Shown: positions 7,656 through 17,145, numbered from the stretch's first letter. The stretch: DNA of 64,000 bases from Nostoc sp. 'Peltigera membranacea cyanobiont' N6 (GCF_002949735.1 NZ_CP026681.1:1860001-1924000), one strand, 5' to 3'. Program-made: numbers and translations. Notes: a model not told the origin generated them from the sequence alone.

Positions 7656-10349
7656 GTGGCTGTTGCAGTTGAGAAATTAATAACATCGGATATTTTAAAA
7701 CCAGGGCGTTACCTTGGTAATGAGCGTTTAGCAGTACATAAAGCTTGGGATAAGGCAGCAATACGCTGGGTCTTAACCTACCCAGAAGTATATGAAGTCG
7801 GTGCATCCAATTTAGGGCACATTATCCTATACAACATCTTGAATGCCCAACCACGTCAATTGTGCGATCGCGCCTACCTCCCAGGAAAAGACCTGGCAGA
7901 CAAACTACGCGAAACTCATACGCCATTGTTTGCGGTAGAGTCAAAGCGATCGCTCGCAGAATTTGACATTTTAGGCTTTAGCCTCAGTTACGAACTGGGT
8001 GCAACTAATATCCTAGAAATGTTGGATTTAGCTGGAATTCCCTTGACGTGGAGAGAACGCCAAGAAACAGGGGGAGAATTGACGAATCTCCAATCCCAGT
8101 TTCCATTGATTTTTGCTGGTGGGCAAACAGCAACATCAAATCCTGAGCCTTACGCTGACTTTTTCGACTTTATCGCCCTTGGAGATGGAGAGGAACTGCT
8201 ACCAGAAATTGGTTTGGTATTGGAAGAAGGCAAACAAGCAGGATTGAGTCGGGAAGATATATTACTGGATTTGGCACAGATCCCTGGTGTATATGTTCCC
8301 CAGTTTTATGACATGGCAAAGGATGGTTCAGTTCATCCTTGTCGCCCTGACGTGCCAAAACGAATTCTGCGACGGGTTGCAACTCCCATACCAGCATATT
8401 CCATTGGCTTAGTTCCTTACGTAGAAACGGTACATGACCGTTTGACAATTGAGATTCGGCGTGGTTGCACTCGTGGCTGTCGCTTCTGTCAACCAGGAAT
8501 GCTGACTCGGCCAGCACGGGATGTAGAACCCGATAAGGTTGTAGAAGCAATTGAACAGGGAATGCGGGCAACTGGTTACAATGAGTTTTCCCTCCTATCT
8601 CTGAGTTGTTCTGATTATTTATCCCTACCAGCAGTAGGGATGGAAATCAAAAATCGCTTAAAAAATGAAAACATTTCTCTGACTCTGCCAAGCCAACGGG
8701 TAGACAGATTTGATGAGAATATTGCCAATATCCTGGGAGGTACGCGGCAAGGTGGACTAACTTTTGCTCCAGAAGCTGGAACTCAGCGGATGCGAGACAT
8801 CGTAAATAAAGGTTTAACCAATGAAGAATTATTGCGGGGAGTGAAAACCGCTTGGGAGCAAGGCTGGGATAAAATCAAGTTGTATTTTATGATTGGCTTG
8901 CCGGGTGAAACAGATGTTGATGTTTTGGGTATTGCGGAAACAGTCAGCTGGCTACAGCGAGAATGTCGGGGCAAAGGCAGAAAACCCCTGAACTTTAACC
9001 TGACAATTTCTAACTTTACGCCCAAACCCCATACACCATTTCAATGGCACTCAGTTTCTACCACAGAATTTAAGCGCAAACAAAACCTGTTGCGGCAAGA
9101 ATTCCGTCGGATGAAGGGAATGAAGGTAAATTTTACCGATGTCCGCATTTCAGCAATGGAAGATTTTGTGGGACGAGGCGATCGCAATTTGAGCAAAGTA
9201 GTCCGTCGCGCCTGGGAATTAGGTGCAGGAATGGATTCCTGGTATGAAAATTTAGATCGGGCTTTTAGTGCTTGGGAAGATGCGATCGCTGGGGCCGATC
9301 TAGATTGGAAATACCGCCAAGTAGAAAATGGCGAATGGAATTTGTTTCACGCACAAGATCGGAACAGATCGGCAGATGCGGAAAATACCCAATTCCTCAC
9401 TCCTGTACAGACGCAATTAATCGCGTCTCTCGATACTCCCCACTCCCTAGACATTCCCCTACCTTGGGATCATATTGATACCGGGATTGATAAAAAGTGG
9501 CTTAAAGAAGACTTGCAACGCGCCTTAGAAGCGGCAATTGTCCCCGACTGCTCTTTTGAAGGTTGTTCTCACTGTGGCGTATGTGGAACCGATTTTGGCC
9601 ATAACGTCGTGATTGAATCACCCGCTATCCCCCAATTTGCTGGCGAGTTTGTTCCCAACACAACTAAAGCCCAAAGACTGCGAGTTTGGTTTGGAAAACA
9701 GGGTAATATGGCTTTAGTAAGTCACCTAGATTTAATCCGTCTGTTTGACCGAGTTGTGCGGCGAGCAGGTTTACCAATTGCCTTTACTGGTGGATTTCAT
9801 CCAATGCCGCGAATTTCTGTAGCAACGGCTTTGGCTCTAGGGGCTACTAGTAGTGGTGAAATTGCGGATTTTGAGTTAACTGTACCAGTAGACATCGATA
9901 CTTTTCGAGAAAAATTGGTTCGGGAAATGCCCACAGACATACCCATATATAATGTGGAGCAGATAGATTTAAAAACTCCGGCAGCGACTCAACTGCTAGA
10001 AACCGCAGAATATTTAATTACCGTAGCAGCACTAGAAGAAACAACACCTATACAATGGCAAAACTGGATTGATACCATCAAAGCCAAAGATGAGCTTTGG
10101 TACGAGCATACAACAAAGTCAGGCAAGAGCCAGTTAATAAATCTGCGCGATCGCTTATTTGAACTGGAATTAGTAGAAACCCCCAAAAGCATTGCAGAAT
10201 CTATATCTGTTATTCGTTATGTAGGTAGCTATCGCCAAGATGGTTTTCTATTGCGTCCCGAACAAATCCTGTTTATGCTAGGAACAGTGGCTAGTAGAGA
10301 ATTTCAACTCCTGCACATCCACCGCAATCGGCTAATTTTAGCGGTATAA
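7656..10349 (+). CDS. Radical SAM protein fused to DUF2344 (TIGR03960 type)
   Basis: An 897-residue protein from a GTG start. Residues ~20-200 form a B12-binding-like region (VLTYPEVYEVGASNLGH). Residues ~255-500 are a radical SAM domain with the cluster motif in RRGCTRGCRFCQPGML (CxxxCxxC). A Cys-rich stretch follows (CSFEGCSHCGVCG, ~630-645). Residues ~665-895 form DUF2344 (RLRVWFGKQGNMALVSHLDL, then GGFHPMPRISVATALALGA). The fusion matches the TIGR03960/TIGR03936 arrangement; in many bacteria the two parts are separate proteins encoded near rne/rng. Its substrate is unknown; a role in RNA or ribosome modification is suggested only by the repeated linkage to RNase E/G. Here rne and rnhB follow. 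Confidence 0.85.
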   Translation: MAVAVEKLITSDILKPGRYLGNERLAVHKAWDKAAIRWVLTYPEVYEVGASNLGHIILYNILNAQPRQLCDRAYLPGKDLADKLRETHTPLFAVESKRSLAEFDILGFSLSYELGATNILEMLDLAGIPLTWRERQETGGELTNLQSQFPLIFAGGQTATSNPEPYADFFDFIALGDGEELLPEIGLVLEEGKQAGLSREDILLDLAQIPGVYVPQFYDMAKDGSVHPCRPDVPKRILRRVATPIPAYSIGLVPYVETVHDRLTIEIRRGCTRGCRFCQPGMLTRPARDVEPDKVVEAIEQGMRATGYNEFSLLSLSCSDYLSLPAVGMEIKNRLKNENISLTLPSQRVDRFDENIANILGGTRQGGLTFAPEAGTQRMRDIVNKGLTNEELLRGVKTAWEQGWDKIKLYFMIGLPGETDVDVLGIAETVSWLQRECRGKGRKPLNFNLTISNFTPKPHTPFQWHSVSTTEFKRKQNLLRQEFRRMKGMKVNFTDVRISAMEDFVGRGDRNLSKVVRRAWELGAGMDSWYENLDRAFSAWEDAIAGADLDWKYRQVENGEWNLFHAQDRNRSADAENTQFLTPVQTQLIASLDTPHSLDIPLPWDHIDTGIDKKWLKEDLQRALEAAIVPDCSFEGCSHCGVCGTDFGHNVVIESPAIPQFAGEFVPNTTKAQRLRVWFGKQGNMALVSHLDLIRLFDRVVRRAGLPIAFTGGFHPMPRISVATALALGATSSGEIADFELTVPVDIDTFREKLVREMPTDIPIYNVEQIDLKTPAATQLLETAEYLITVAALEETTPIQWQNWIDTIKAKDELWYEHTTKSGKSQLINLRDRLFELELVETPKSIAESISVIRYVGSYRQDGFLLRPEQILFMLGTVASREFQLLHIHRNRLILAV

Positions 10350-11201
10350 TCCCTGTAAGGCAGCTTGCTAGTAGTTGTCCTAACATGGCACATCGTCAGA
10401 ATTGATTTTTAGCAAGGTTGCGTTAGAATGGGGTGAAGAGAAATTTTCTGGCGCTGCATTGAATTAGCTGGTTCACTACCCTGGTGTTCAGGGGGCGAAA
10501 GCAAAGATATTAGAGTGCAACTTCTAGGATTTTATCCCAGACAAACTGAGGCAGATTAAAGAACACACACTCTCTCTATAGCTACCTTGTGAATCAGTAA
10601 CTAACAGCAGGCTCGGTTAGCTTCTCTAAATCCATACTTTTTCAACAACTGCTGAATGTCTAATCCACAGTATTGCCCAAGAGCTAGTGCGTTACTCTTC
10701 TAGAGTTGTTCGCCCTTGGTGTTACCGTAGGGTAAGCAACTGCTGTAGGTTAAGCCAATTTGCAGACGTTCGCGAGACGCGCAAAGCGCGGCTTAAAAGT
10801 AGGGTAGCAGATGGCGCTGCTGAGTATAACCCTAAGAATAAATCCAGGGAATGGAAAATAGAAATAGTTTCTTTTTCTTAACGACTTCAATCGGTTACTC
10901 TCAAAAAAAGCTTCCTGAGTTAAAAACTCACTCAGGACTTAGAACTTTCAACTCAGAACTCTCTTTATTAAGAGTATTGCATTGCAAATCAACCACAGAC
11001 GGTTGATTTAATTGCTTAAACATGCATCCGTTCTGGAATAATCCGCCGTGAAAACGCTCTTAAGAGCGCCAATAGCTATTTAACTTAGAACATCAAGTTT
11101 GCGATTTTTATCATCAGTAGCGCCTTTTGAGGGTTGCAAGGGCAACAAAGGGATAACAAACCTCCAGACCTATTGGTGCTGCCAATTTTTGAGGAAATTG
11201 A
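10350..11201 (+). promoter_or_regulatory. Long non-coding leader upstream of rne
   Basis: About 850 bases with no convincing gene. Features: a short hairpin near 10479-10496 (ccctggtgttcaggggg); a GC-rich palindromic repeat at about 10765-10795 (gttcgcgagacgcgcaaagc); and an AT-rich stretch running up to the RNase E start. RNase E messages in bacteria, including unicellular cyanobacteria, have long 5' leaders that the enzyme itself cleaves for autoregulation. That this stretch is such a leader is an inference from position and length. A 64-codon frame at 10687-10881 spans the repeat and is not credible. Confidence 0.45.
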
Positions 11202-13394
11202 ATGCCAAAACAAATTATTATTGCGGAGCAGCACCAAATTGCTGCTGTCTTTTCTGAAGATCAAATACAGGAACTCGTTGTTGCTACCGGTCATCACCAA
11301 ATAGGTGATATCTACTTAGGAGTAGTAGAAAACGTATTACCTGGGATAGATGCGGCTTTTGTGAATATTGGCGACCCAGAGCGTAACGGTTTTATTCATG
11401 TCACCGACTTGGGGCCATTGAAGCTAAAGCGTACCGCAGCAGCCATTACAGAACTATTAGCACCACAACAGAAAGTTTTGGTGCAAGTGATGAAAGAGCC
11501 AACGGGGACAAAAGGGCCCAGGCTCACAGGTAACATCACCTTACCCGGACGCTACGTAGTACTGATGCCCTATGGTAGGGGTGTAAATTTATCCCGACGA
11601 ATTAAAAGTGAAAGCGAGCGGAACCGCTTGCGGGCACTAGCGATTTTGGTCAAACCGGCGGGAATGGGTTTGCTCGTGCGGACAGAAGCCGAAGGCAAAC
11701 CAGAAGAAGCGATTATGGAAGATTTGGAGTTGCTGCAAAAGCAATGGGAGGCGATCCAACAGGAAGCGCATTCTACCCGTGCCCCAGCACTGCTCAATCG
11801 AGATGATGACTTTATCCAGCGCGTATTGCGAGATATGTACGGCGCGGATGTCAATCGGATTGTCGTAGATTCTAGTACTGGTTTAAAGCGCGTAAAGCAG
11901 TACTTGCAGAATTGGAGTGGAGGTCAAACACCGCAAGGATTGTTGATTGACCATCACCGCGATCGCTCCCCAATTTTAGAGTATTTCCGCATCAGTGCTG
12001 CGATTCGAGAAGCCCTGAAACCAAGAGTAGACCTACCTTCTGGGGGTTACATCATCATTGAGCCAACGGAGGCATTAACCGTAATCGATGTTAACTCAGG
12101 TTCCTTCACGCGATCGGCAACAGCCAGAGAAACAGTTTTGTGGACAAACTGCGAAGCTGCAACAGAAATTGCTCGCCAGTTGCGTCTGCGGAATATCGCC
12201 GGGGTAATCGTCGTTGATTTTATTGATATGGAATCACGGCGCGATCAACTGCAAGTTCTCGAACACTTTAATAAAGGACTCAAAGCAGACAAAGCTCGTC
12301 CCCAGATTGCTCAACTTACCGAACTGGGTTTAGTAGAACTGACCCGCAAACGTCAGGGTCAAAATATTTACGAACTGTTTGGCGAAACTTGTCCCACTTG
12401 TGGCGGTTTAGGACATACTGTACGTCTGCCTGGAGAACTCGAAAACCGATTACCAATACCCGCAGAAACACCAGAACGCGAGCGTCTTGTATCCCTACCT
12501 CACCGAGAACCCCGTCAGCCAGCTGCCCGCATCCCGGAACCACGAGAAACTTATGATGGATTTGGGGAAGCATTTGACGGCGACTCAGAATCGAGTAATT
12601 TAAATCTGCTCAATCATCCTAGTTATCAAGAACTTAATGATAATAAGCGTCGTACCCGCACTCGCCGCAGTAAAATTGGCATCAATGGGTTAAACGGGAA
12701 AGATGAATCTCGGGTTATTGCCAATCCACTAGCTTTTGCCAGCGAGCCAGATTTAGACCTTGATATAGAACCAGAACTAGGAGTTGCACCAGAAATTCCC
12801 TCCCCCACCCTTGGTAAACCAGGTTGGAGTGAAAGAGCAGAACGCACTGTAGAGCGTACTAGAGTTATCAAGGCAGACCCAGTTAAACCAGTGGTAGAAC
12901 CACCGGAAATTAGAACTGTAGAAATGAGTCTCCAAGAACAGGATATGTTTGCCTTGATGGGAATATCTCCCTTGGTGAAGCTAGATCAAGAGGTTAAAAA
13001 TACCAAGTCTGTGATTATTAACGTGATTCAGCCCGGTCAAACGCGAACGACTCCAACTGAATCCATCCCAGAATCACCTATTGCCCAAAAAGCAACACCT
13101 GAAGTAATTACAACCAAGTTACCAATACCAAAAGTTATTGAGCCAGAACAAAAATCTTTAATCGAAGAGACAACTGAACAACCTGAGTTGACTGCCAATC
13201 CTTCGGAAATCTTGTCTGTGAAAGCTTCCCCGATCGCAGATGAAAGTGATGCCAACAGCGCTGGAAACGCGATCGCAGATGAAAGTGATACGAACAGCCC
13301 TGGAAATGCGATCGCAGATGAAAGTGATGCCAACAGTGCCGCCACTGCTAGCCGCCGCCGTCGCCGTCGTTCCTCTGCGATCGAGGATAATTAA
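11202..13394 (+). CDS. rne: Ribonuclease E/G
   Basis: A 730-residue endoribonuclease that starts mRNA decay and processes rRNA and tRNA precursors. The catalytic half (~1-420) has an S1 domain (GDIYLGVVENVLPGIDAAFV), the DNase I-like site with VIDVNSGSFT and VVDFIDME carrying the metal-binding aspartates, and the Zn-link CPTCGG with Cys397 and Cys400. The C-terminal half is acidic, Pro-rich and probably disordered, shorter than in enterobacteria. It ends in a run of six arginines (718-723), which fits the reported arginine-rich PNPase-binding site of cyanobacterial RNase E. Residues ~677-715 contain three copies of a 13-residue repeat. rnhB begins 8 bases after the stop, so the two are co-transcribed. 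Confidence 0.95.
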   Translation: MPKQIIIAEQHQIAAVFSEDQIQELVVATGHHQIGDIYLGVVENVLPGIDAAFVNIGDPERNGFIHVTDLGPLKLKRTAAAITELLAPQQKVLVQVMKEPTGTKGPRLTGNITLPGRYVVLMPYGRGVNLSRRIKSESERNRLRALAILVKPAGMGLLVRTEAEGKPEEAIMEDLELLQKQWEAIQQEAHSTRAPALLNRDDDFIQRVLRDMYGADVNRIVVDSSTGLKRVKQYLQNWSGGQTPQGLLIDHHRDRSPILEYFRISAAIREALKPRVDLPSGGYIIIEPTEALTVIDVNSGSFTRSATARETVLWTNCEAATEIARQLRLRNIAGVIVVDFIDMESRRDQLQVLEHFNKGLKADKARPQIAQLTELGLVELTRKRQGQNIYELFGETCPTCGGLGHTVRLPGELENRLPIPAETPERERLVSLPHREPRQPAARIPEPRETYDGFGEAFDGDSESSNLNLLNHPSYQELNDNKRRTRTRRSKIGINGLNGKDESRVIANPLAFASEPDLDLDIEPELGVAPEIPSPTLGKPGWSERAERTVERTRVIKADPVKPVVEPPEIRTVEMSLQEQDMFALMGISPLVKLDQEVKNTKSVIINVIQPGQTRTTPTESIPESPIAQKATPEVITTKLPIPKVIEPEQKSLIEETTEQPELTANPSEILSVKASPIADESDANSAGNAIADESDTNSPGNAIADESDANSAATASRRRRRRSSAIEDN
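13231..13347 (+). repeat. Three 39-base in-frame repeats with a cgatcgc core in rne
   Basis: Three copies starting at 13231, 13270 and 13309 encode IADESDANSAGNA with small changes. Each begins cgatcgcagatgaaagtgat, so a HIP1 core (complete gcgatcgc in copies 2 and 3, ccgatcgc in copy 1) marks each repeat boundary. The repeat lies in the disordered tail just before the arginine cluster. Confidence 0.9.
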
Positions 13395-13402
13395 TTTGCT
13401 TT

Positions 13403-14059
13403 ATGGTAGAAACATCGCCAACGCCCTTGGAACAATCCAATTGGCTGGAGTTTTCTACCTTGTCAGGGATTCCAGGATTGGTTGCAGGTGTGGATGAAGT
13501 CGGGCGAGGCGCTCTATTTGGGCCAGTGGTGGCGGCAGCGGTGATCCTACCAGATCGTGCTTTGCCAATACTGATGGCAGCTAAAATTAAAGACAGTAAA
13601 AAGTTGTCTAGTTCTCGGAGAACTCAGCTAGCACAGCAAATTTGTGGGCTGGCTATAGATTGGAAAATTGGTTTTGCTTCTACTGCCGAAATTGACAAGA
13701 TAAATATTTTGCAAGCGACACTATTAGCAATGAAGCGGGCTGTACTGAAGTTAAAAGTACAGCCTGTACTCTGCTTGGTTGATGGCAATCAGTTAATCAA
13801 AGACTTGCTATTGCCACAACAGACAATAGTTAAGGGGGACGAGCGATCGCTTGCTATTGCCTCTGCTAGTATTGTTGCTAAAGTTTGGCGTGACGATCTG
13901 ATACTGCGTCTAGCATTGAAATACCCTATGTACAACCTAGAGCGTAACAAGGGTTATGGTAGCCAGCGGCATTTGCTGGCTCTGCAACAATACGGGCCAT
14001 CGCCCCTACATCGTCAGTCTTTTCGTCCTTGCCAAATCAAATTACCGAACGCTGAGTGA
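13403..14059 (+). CDS. rnhB: Ribonuclease HII
   Basis: A 218-residue enzyme that cuts RNA in RNA-DNA hybrids and removes single ribonucleotides from DNA. The catalytic acidic residues are visible: Asp31 and Glu32 in GVDEVGRGALFGP, an Asp in LVDGNQ, and the last in ASIVAKVWRDD. Length is normal. It starts 8 bases after rne, a conserved cyanobacterial pairing. A 28-residue N-terminal extension precedes the core, which is common in the phylum. It converges on the DUF1997 gene with only 8 bases between the stops. Confidence 0.94.
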   Translation: MVETSPTPLEQSNWLEFSTLSGIPGLVAGVDEVGRGALFGPVVAAAVILPDRALPILMAAKIKDSKKLSSSRRTQLAQQICGLAIDWKIGFASTAEIDKINILQATLLAMKRAVLKLKVQPVLCLVDGNQLIKDLLLPQQTIVKGDERSLAIASASIVAKVWRDDLILRLALKYPMYNLERNKGYGSQRHLLALQQYGPSPLHRQSFRPCQIKLPNAE

Positions 14060-14067
14060 TTAAATGA

Positions 14068-14655
14068 TTACTCAGCATTCAGGATTGGCAATTCAGTACT
14101 GTCACTGTCAAGTTTTCTATCTTTAGTTTGTGATATCACCCAGTAGCGATAATCCGCCAAAAGTTGATTTAATAACCGTTGTTTAACCGATAACAGCACG
14201 CTTTTGAGCAAACCATTACCAGTAGCTTCTAAAATCGGCTTCGGAGTAAAGGAAAATGGCGGTGGTAAATCCACCAGCACTTCTAAATCAGCCCTTCCTT
14301 CCAGACGAGTGCCAGTGCTAAACTCTTTGGGAGACAAATGTCCTTTTAAATTAAGAGCAAAGCGCTGGTTAATATACTCGAAACCCAGAATTTCACAGCC
14401 TAGCGATCGCAAATTAATTATTCCATTTGATTCTGCCCAAACTCTCATGTCTACAGTCGGTTGAATACTCAATGACATAAAAGTAAGCGGACGCATTTTC
14501 AAGCGAAATACTTCCTCAGAAAGCTGCTGAATTCGGGCGTTGTCAGCTAAAGCCCTAACTAGACGTTGAGGCTGGCGTAAGTAGTGCTGGATGGGAATAG
14601 GCTGCTCTGGAACAGCGATTTCAACCGATTGGGAGGCAGTAAACCGGGTAGCCAT
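14068..14655 (-). CDS. DUF1997 family protein
   Basis: A 195-residue soluble protein that fits DUF1997, a family of cyanobacteria and plant plastids: an N-terminal QSVEIAVPEQPIPIQHYLRQPQRLV, a central QPTVDMRVWAESNG, then EGRADLEVLVDLPPPFSF and a helical end LLADYRYW. The biochemical role is not known. It may have the SRPBCC/lipid-binding-like fold suggested for this family, but I cannot show that from sequence. It is monocistronic and convergent with rnhB. Confidence 0.8.
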   Translation of the reverse strand: MATRFTASQSVEIAVPEQPIPIQHYLRQPQRLVRALADNARIQQLSEEVFRLKMRPLTFMSLSIQPTVDMRVWAESNGIINLRSLGCEILGFEYINQRFALNLKGHLSPKEFSTGTRLEGRADLEVLVDLPPPFSFTPKPILEATGNGLLKSVLLSVKQRLLNQLLADYRYWVISQTKDRKLDSDSTELPILNAE

Positions 14656-15282
14656 GAGCGGATAAAAATATTTGTCTCTTAATTTTAATATTTTTTAATA
14701 AATTAAATCTGATTATTAGAAAAGTACAAAATTTATTAGCGATAAAAGTTATCGTTGCTTATCACCTATACAGCATTAGCAAAAATTTGGTACTCTTATT
14801 AGTCTCTTTAGTTCAAGAAATAAATATAGATTAGGATTAGCCTCTTGAACGTGGGTAAAAATTTTGGTCAATAAATTGCATACTCTGTGTTATATGCGCC
14901 TCTGTGGTTAAAAAAAATACTTTCAAACCGCAGAGGCACAGAGAACGCTGAGAAAACATAAGAGATTTTACAAGCCATCTTGATAGGGTTAAGATTAGGG
15001 TTTAACTCTTGACATAAAGCAAAGAACATGAATATTCTTTTGTGAAAAATTCACATAATTGCTCTGAAATCTTGAGAGCAATTTAGCAGAAAAAAACTGC
15101 CAAAAAATCTATTTGCTACTAGACTAATTTGAATAGTTTGTTTTCCTAGAATTTCGATCTATTTGTTTCGTGCGTAAATTTTAGAGGTAAAAGTAAATAT
15201 TGAAATATATTTTATATTTGTTAAACCCAAAATATCATAATCTCTATTTTACGTATTAAACTCGCAACTCAAGGCTAAAAGC
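14656..15282. other. Intergenic region between DUF1997 and pheA genes
   Basis: About 630 AT-rich bases without a gene. An imperfect 12-base inverted repeat at 14898-14909/14926-14937 (gcctctgtggtt / aaccgcagaggc) is the dispersed repeat also seen at the left edge of the window. The rest presumably holds the divergent promoters of both neighbours; no operator was recognised. Confidence 0.5.
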
Positions 15283-16158
15283 ATGACTCTATCGATCGCA
15301 CATTTAGGGCCTCCCGGCACTTACGCAGAGCAAGCAGCTGTTCTTTATGTCAACTGGTTGACTAAAAATAAGGGAGTTGAAGCTACCTTATGCCCCTATC
15401 CCACCATCTCACAGTCACTGCACGCCGTTGCTGATAGTCAAGCTCACCTAGCTGTTGTGCCAGTAGAAAATTCTATTGAAGGGAGTGTGACTATGACGCT
15501 AGATACACTGTGGCAGTTAGACAGTTTGCGGATTCAGTTAGGTTTGGTATTACCCATTGTCCATACGTTAATTTCCTGCGCGTCTGACTTAGATAAGATT
15601 AAAACTGTTTACTCTCACCCACAAGCTTTGGCACAATGTCAGGGATGGTTAGAGCGGTTTCTCCCGACTGTACAGATTATTCCCAGCAATTCTACAACTG
15701 AAGCACTACAGCGATTAGAGCAAGAGACGACAACAGCAGCGATCGCTTCTAGTAGAGCCGCTCAACTCTACAACCTACCCATACTTGCCACTGGTATTAA
15801 CGACTATCCAGAAAACTGTACTCGTTTTTGGGTAGTAAGTCAGAGTGAGACGGACGCTGGATACCAGACATCAAAAGTGTCTACCAGTCACACATCACTA
15901 GCTTTTAGTATGCCTGCTAACACACCCGGAGCATTAGTTAAACCTCTGCAAATCTTTGCTCAACTAGGAATTAACCTCAGCCGGATTGAATCTCGTCCGA
16001 CGAAGCGATCGCTAGGCGAATATTTGTTTTTCATGGATTTAGAAGCAGATGTCAATGAAGCAGAAATGCAATCTGCTTTAGCAGAATTAACTATCCACAC
16101 AGAGATTTTAAAAATTCTTGGCGCTTACAATGTTTTGCCAATCGGTGCTTTTACCTGA
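15283..16158 (+). CDS. pheA: Prephenate dehydratase
   Basis: A 291-residue enzyme converting prephenate to phenylpyruvate in phenylalanine synthesis. The catalytic domain (~1-190) shows HLGPPGTYAEQAA, VVPVENSIEGSV and the NCTRFWVV motif with the catalytic Thr-Arg-Phe. A C-terminal ACT domain (~205-285, FAQLGINLSRIESRPTK) is the phenylalanine feedback site, with ESRP intact. No chorismate mutase domain is fused, as is normal for cyanobacteria. It is monocistronic and converges on the LON-domain gene. Confidence 0.95.
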   Translation: MTLSIAHLGPPGTYAEQAAVLYVNWLTKNKGVEATLCPYPTISQSLHAVADSQAHLAVVPVENSIEGSVTMTLDTLWQLDSLRIQLGLVLPIVHTLISCASDLDKIKTVYSHPQALAQCQGWLERFLPTVQIIPSNSTTEALQRLEQETTTAAIASSRAAQLYNLPILATGINDYPENCTRFWVVSQSETDAGYQTSKVSTSHTSLAFSMPANTPGALVKPLQIFAQLGINLSRIESRPTKRSLGEYLFFMDLEADVNEAEMQSALAELTIHTEILKILGAYNVLPIGAFT

Positions 16159-16251
16159 AAAATTAGGAGTTATCAGTTAGGGAATATAAATTCTAAGTTG
16201 TCAACTTTGTATTTGTTGTTATTTCTTCCTAACTCCTCAACCCCTCACTCA

Positions 16252-16899
16252 TCACTTTTCATTAAACGTATCTTTAAGAACAGAGCGAGCTGCCAAGTGA
16301 TTACGAGTAGAAGTTAAAATTTCTGCTTCCCGCTCTAGACGAGTTGCAGTATCTTGCATTTCTAGCAATAACTGTTGTTCTGCGGCGACACCATAAAGAT
16401 TACTAGCTACCCAATAAGATAGCTCTGTTGGTAACTCAGGCAAATCTTCTGGCAGTTCGATATTTTGTTCGGTTAATTTACCTGATAGACGTACAACATC
16501 TCGTAGTAGTTGTTCTACTTCAGAAGACAAAGGACGCAAATCTTTAGTCGGTGTTTGGTCTTCAATCCACTCAACTAAGCCAACACGATATGGCTTTTCA
16601 CGAACATATTCTAATACACGAAATCTTTGCTGCCCTAAACTCAACATCTTGATCCGATCGTCTGGCAGCCGTTGGTGATGAACGATTTCCGCACAGCAGC
16701 CAGTGTTTGCAATTGTACCTTTGACTGGATCGAACATCAAAACACCGAATCTGCGATCGCTCTCCAAAATCGTGTTCATCATGATTCGGTAGCGAAATTC
16801 AAAGATGTGTAGAGGCAATGGTCTAGTAGGAAACAGAACTACTTCGGGTAACGGGAACAGAGGTAGTTCACGAACTGCAATTTTAGAAGATGATGTCAT
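16252..16899 (-). CDS. LON peptidase substrate-binding domain protein
   Basis: A 215-residue protein consisting of the LON N-terminal (PUA-like) substrate-binding domain only: ELPLFPLPEVVLFPTRPLPLHIFEFRYR, then the Cys-bearing NTGCCAEIVHHQRLPDDR and LGQQRFRVLEYV. There is no AAA or protease domain. The C-terminal third is helical (LPTELSYWVASNLYG). Its role is undefined. In several cyanobacteria this gene follows rpsJ, as here, but a strong terminator at about 16990-17021 separates them, so it likely has its own promoter. Confidence 0.88.
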   Translation of the reverse strand: MTSSSKIAVRELPLFPLPEVVLFPTRPLPLHIFEFRYRIMMNTILESDRRFGVLMFDPVKGTIANTGCCAEIVHHQRLPDDRIKMLSLGQQRFRVLEYVREKPYRVGLVEWIEDQTPTKDLRPLSSEVEQLLRDVVRLSGKLTEQNIELPEDLPELPTELSYWVASNLYGVAAEQQLLLEMQDTATRLEREAEILTSTRNHLAARSVLKDTFNEK

Positions 16900-16989
16900 T
16901 GTTACCTTGGTATAAACTTAATCTTAAAAATAGTTTTTCTCTGCTTTTCCCGTACTTTGTCTACATTCTATCATTTGTTTCCTAGCTAA

Positions 16990-17021
16990 ATAAAAGCCCT
17001 GAGACATATTTCTTCAGGGCT
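16990..17021 (-). terminator. Intrinsic terminator of the translation operon
   Basis: On the minus strand, AGCCCTGA and TCAGGGCT form a perfect 8-base-pair stem with an 11-base loop, followed directly by TTTTATTT. It lies downstream of rpsJ, past the heptamer repeats, and upstream of the LON-domain gene. This is the best intrinsic terminator in the window. Confidence 0.8.
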
Positions 17022-17040
17022 GTGTAAATATTCATACTAA

Positions 17041-17142
17041 TGTAATTTGTCATTTGTCCTTTGTCCTTTGTCCTTTGTCATTAGTAAAGGACAAATGACC
17101 AATGACTAATGACCAATGACTAATGACCAATAACTAATGACT
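17041..17142. repeat. Heptanucleotide STRR block
   Basis: About 100 bases made of 7-mers: ctttgtc repeated about four times, then alternating aatgacc and aatgact units. The two halves are partly inverted to each other, so the RNA could fold. It lies just downstream of rpsJ. Confidence 0.85.
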
Positions 17143-17145
17143 AAA

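Noticed and set aside
10687..10881. 64-codon frame upstream of rne
   Set aside because: Arg/Cys-rich, crosses a dispersed palindromic repeat, and has no ribosome binding site or family resemblance.
13037..13345. Minus-strand hydrophobic frame in rne
   Set aside because: It mirrors the 39-base repeats of the rne tail and lies wholly inside the gene.
16226..16256. Yfr1-like sequence (actcctcaacccctcactc)
   Set aside because: It lacks the exact conserved Yfr1 core and flanking stems, and lies against the end of the LON-domain gene.
17041..17142. Repeat block as a CRISPR or origin iteron array
   Set aside because: The period is 7 bases with no spacers, and similar blocks occur in many gaps.
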